64,000 nucleotides of DNA, from assembly GCF_030730875.1 (NCBI RefSeq), contig NZ_JAVAMA010000004.1, forward strand, positions 186,001 to 250,000, read 5' to 3'. The notes under the pieces are model-generated. The model searched no databases. It worked only from the letters and a program-made list of their open reading frames with translations, and had not been told where the DNA came from. The position numbers and the translations under genes were made by a program. Shown here piece by piece: positions 61,473 through 64,000 of the stretch. Numbering within the stretch: position 1 is the stretch's first letter; each line of letters starts with the position of its first letter. The stretch is from Sphingomonas sp. DG1-23 (lineage in GTDB: Bacteria > Pseudomonadota > Alphaproteobacteria > Sphingomonadales > Sphingomonadaceae).

Positions 61473-63236
61473 GTGCAGGCTTGGCACAAGGTGGCGATTT
61501 TGCTCGCAGGGGTGGCGACGCTGACGACTGCGACGCATGCGGGCGCGCCGGCATCCGGGCCCGATGCGCAACTGCGCAAGCTCTATACCGAGGAATATGC
61601 GTGGCGGCAGCGCCAGCAGGCGCCCAACGAGGACAGCCCCAAGGACCAGAAGCCGGGGTTGCCCGATGTCGGCCCGGCCGCCCAGGCCGAGCGGCTCGCG
61701 CGCTGGACCGCGACACTGGCTGCGTTGAACAAGATCGAGCCCGCGCGGCTCTCGCCCGCCGAGCGCGTGAATTACGCGGTCTACAAGGGCCAGATCGAGG
61801 CTCTGCTCAACGAACAGAAATATCGCGATTACGAGAAGCCGCTCAACGCCGATTCGAGCTTCTGGGGCGACCTTGCCGGATCGGCGCGCGACGATTTCGT
61901 CCGCGAGGAGGATTATCGCCGCTACATCGCGACGCTACGCGACATCCCGCGCTATTTCGACCAGCAGATCGTCAATATGCGCGCCGGGCTGAAGCGGGGC
62001 TTTACGCCGTCGCGGATCACGCTGCAGGGCCGCGACGCCGGTGTCGCCAAGGTCGCCGAAGCGAAGACGCCCGCGGATTCGCCGTTCTTCGCGCCCTTTG
62101 CCAAATTCCCCGCGGGCATGCCGGCGGAAACGCAGGCGAAACTGCGCGCCGAGGGTGAAGCGGCAATCCGCGAGGCGGTGGTGCCCGCCCATGCCAGGCT
62201 GCTGCGCTTCCTGCGCGACGAATATATCCCCGGCGCCCGCACCGCGCTCGCGGCGAACGACCTCCCCGATGGGCGGGCTTATTATCGCTCGAAGGTTGCC
62301 GAATATACCACGCTCGATCAGACGCCCGAGCAGGTCCATGCCATCGGTTTGGCTGAAGTCGCCAAGATCCGCGCGCGGATGCACGAAGTGATGCGACAGG
62401 TGGGGTTCAAGGGCGACCTCGCCGCCTTCCTCAAGTTCTTGCGCACCGATCCGCAATTCTACGCCAAGACGCCGCAGGCTTTGCTCGACCGCGGTGCGTG
62501 GATCGCCAAGACCTTCGACGGCAAGGCCTCGAAATATTTCGGCCGGCTGCCGCGCAGCCGTTTCGCGGTTATCCCGGTGCCCGACGACATCGCGCCGTTC
62601 TACACCGGCGGACGCGGCGGGCCCGGCGTGTATCTGATCAATACCTATAATCTGCCCGCACGGCCGCTTTATTCGCTACCCGCGTTGACGTTGCACGAAA
62701 GCGCGCCGGGTCACGCCTTCCAGATGCCGCTCGCGGCCGAGAACAAGGATTTGCCGGCGTTCCGCCGCGACACCTATCTCTCGGTCTATGGCGAGGGCTG
62801 GGCGCTCTATTGCGAGGCGCTGGGCGAGGAGATGGGCATGTACGAGACGCCCTACGAGGTGTTCGGCATGCTCTCGTACCAGATGTGGCGCGCGGCGCGG
62901 CTGGTGGTCGATACCGGGATCCACACCAAGGGCTGGACCCGCGAACAGGCGCAGCAATTCCTGCTCGACAATACGGCGCTTGCGAAGCACGAGATCGAGA
63001 CCGAGGTCGATCGCTACATCGCGTGGCCGGGCCAGGCGCTGAGCTATTATACCGGCGAGCTTGCGATCTTGCGCGCGCGTGCGCGCGCCGAAAAGGCGCT
63101 GGGGGCGAGGTTCAACATCCGCGCTTTCCATGATGCGGTGCTCGCGCTCGGATCGGTGCCGATCCCCGAGATCGACCGCCGCGTCGACCAGCTCATCGCC
63201 GAGGGCGGCAAGGGCCCCTATCCCGACGAGGAATGA
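61473..63236 (+). CDS. DUF885-family metallopeptidase-like protein
   Basis: Exported protein of 587 aa. The GTG at 61473 has ggagg upstream and lies 2 bases after the Ldh stop. A signal peptide ends THA (about residue 23). The zinc motif is HESAPGH (408-414), followed by YGEGWALYCE, as in DUF885 proteins that are thought to act as carboxypeptidase-like metalloenzymes. A long helical domain (about 30-380) precedes it. With the S9 peptidase this gives the locus two exported peptidases. Confidence 0.85.
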   Translation: MQAWHKVAILLAGVATLTTATHAGAPASGPDAQLRKLYTEEYAWRQRQQAPNEDSPKDQKPGLPDVGPAAQAERLARWTATLAALNKIEPARLSPAERVNYAVYKGQIEALLNEQKYRDYEKPLNADSSFWGDLAGSARDDFVREEDYRRYIATLRDIPRYFDQQIVNMRAGLKRGFTPSRITLQGRDAGVAKVAEAKTPADSPFFAPFAKFPAGMPAETQAKLRAEGEAAIREAVVPAHARLLRFLRDEYIPGARTALAANDLPDGRAYYRSKVAEYTTLDQTPEQVHAIGLAEVAKIRARMHEVMRQVGFKGDLAAFLKFLRTDPQFYAKTPQALLDRGAWIAKTFDGKASKYFGRLPRSRFAVIPVPDDIAPFYTGGRGGPGVYLINTYNLPARPLYSLPALTLHESAPGHAFQMPLAAENKDLPAFRRDTYLSVYGEGWALYCEALGEEMGMYETPYEVFGMLSYQMWRAARLVVDTGIHTKGWTREQAQQFLLDNTALAKHEIETEVDRYIAWPGQALSYYTGELAILRARARAEKALGARFNIRAFHDAVLALGSVPIPEIDRRVDQLIAEGGKGPYPDEE

Positions 63237-63238
63237 CG

Positions 63239-64000
63239 ATGATTCGATTGCCTGCCCTCGCCGCATTGCTGGCGATGCCCGCGGCTGCCTGTGCCCAGAA
63301 CGCGCCTGAGACGGTGACCTCGCCGGGCAATCCGATCCTCGCCGACGGCCGCAATTACACCACCGACCCCGCGCCCGTGGTCGATGGCGATACGCTGTAC
63401 ATCCTGACCGGACGCGACGAGGCCGCGCCCGAGGTCAACGACTTCATCATGCCCGAATGGCAGCTGCTCGCGACCAGAGACCCCGCGTCGCGCAAATGGC
63501 AGCGCATTCCCGGTTTCATCCGCCCTGAAAATGTCTTCGCCTGGGCCGAGCCCGCGCGCGCTTATGCCGGGCAGATCGTCAAGGGCATGGATGGGCGCTT
63601 CTATTTCTACGCCCCGGTGCTCGAGCGTGACAGCGATGCGAAAGACAAGTTCGCGATCGGGGTGGCGGTGGCGGACAGCCCGCGCGGACCATGGAGAGAC
63701 GCGCATCCGTCAGGACCGATCATCTCGCAGAAGGTGCCGGAGGCGAACGACATCCAGAATATCGACCCGACCGTGCTGCTCGACGACGATGGCCGGGTCT
63801 ACATCTATTGGGGCACGTTCGGACGCTTGCTCGGCATGGAGCTCGAGGGCGACATGATCACCCCCAAAGGGCCGGAAAAGCGGATCGAGGGCCTTACCGG
63901 CTTCTTCGAGGCGCCATGGGTGCTCAAGCGCAAAGGCACCTATTACATGCTCTATGCCGGCAACAAAGCCGGGCCCGGCAGCGATTGCACTCCGGCGGTC
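63239..64000 (+). CDS. GH43-family glycosidase, 3' end cut by window
   Basis: Start of an exported five-bladed propeller glycosidase of family GH43 (at least 254 aa seen). The signal peptide ends ACAQ at residue 20. The catalytic base fits D43 (YTTDPAP), the pKa-modulating Asp is in NIDPTVLLDDDGRVYIYWG, and the acid Glu is in GFFEAPWVLKR. GH43 members act as arabinofuranosidases, xylosidases or arabinanases. The ATG at 63239 has gagga upstream; an ATG at 63233 overlaps the DUF885 stop. It continues past the window end. Confidence 0.9.
   Translation, partial: MIRLPALAALLAMPAAACAQNAPETVTSPGNPILADGRNYTTDPAPVVDGDTLYILTGRDEAAPEVNDFIMPEWQLLATRDPASRKWQRIPGFIRPENVFAWAEPARAYAGQIVKGMDGRFYFYAPVLERDSDAKDKFAIGVAVADSPRGPWRDAHPSGPIISQKVPEANDIQNIDPTVLLDDDGRVYIYWGTFGRLLGMELEGDMITPKGPEKRIEGLTGFFEAPWVLKRKGTYYMLYAGNKAGPGSDCTPAV

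Noticed and set aside
1..64000. CRISPR arrays, insertion sequences, integrases, prophage or toxin-antitoxin genes
   Set aside because: No regularly spaced direct repeats, transposase motifs or phage-type genes were seen; all repeats found are short palindromes or the single 11-base tandem array.

Overview
This 64 kb window is a high-GC alphaproteobacterial chromosome segment that looks like a sphingomonad (Sphingomonas or a close relative). The pointers are the TonB-dependent receptor of the Xanthomonas/Caulobacter type, many secreted glycoside hydrolases, non-phosphorylative sugar oxidation, the ispH-thrB-rnhA block, the gcvT-H-PA-PB order, and small hairpin repeats between genes. No rRNA, tRNA, insertion sequence, phage gene or CRISPR array was seen.

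Bases 1-31 kb hold a plant-cell-wall sugar locus. Secreted enzymes include GH29 and GH95 alpha-L-fucosidases, a GH79-type enzyme, a CE15-type esterase, a large GH2, a GH28 and a beta-helix protein that may be GH141-like. A TonB receptor and an MFS permease provide uptake. Mutarotase, aldo-keto reductase, lactonase, an enolase-superfamily dehydratase and an SDR match the oxidative L-fucose route known from Xanthomonas and related to the L-rhamnose route of Sphingomonas. A FadR/UxuR-type GntR regulator sits in the middle. Six sites resembling ACGTATGAT lie in front of the transcription units and probably make this one regulon. The same site precedes a compact eight-gene operon (22977-30898) that mixes a sugar epimerase-like protein, an SDR, a CaiB-type CoA-transferase, a solute-binding-like protein without signal peptide, an enoyl-CoA hydratase, a XylX-like dehydratase, a 2-hydroxyacid dehydrogenase and a glycerate kinase. 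I do not recognise the pathway it encodes; it is the best candidate for something undescribed.

Bases 31-47 kb are mostly housekeeping: rnhA, thrB, ispH, a lipoprotein, a tandem glycine riboswitch followed by gcvT-gcvH-gcvPA-gcvPB, a methyltransferase, an EamA permease, proS, a TIGR02466 oxygenase, a pectinesterase, small membrane or secreted proteins and a PilZ protein. gcvPB carries a palindromic repeat inserted in frame.

Bases 47-64 kb form a second catabolic locus: glpD, a POT peptide transporter, two large secreted proteins (DUF6055-like with an HELTH motif, DUF5695-like) and a DPP-IV-type peptidase on the minus strand. Divergent from these are a second FadR-type regulator, GH127 beta-L-arabinofuranosidase, an Ldh-family oxidoreductase, a DUF885 metallopeptidase-like protein and a GH43 gene cut by the window end. 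A distinct motif, TATACGGTAT, precedes both arms. The enzyme mix suggests use of an arabinosylated, proline-rich plant glycoprotein such as extensin; this is inference.

All functions are read from sequence motifs and context only; no database search was run.
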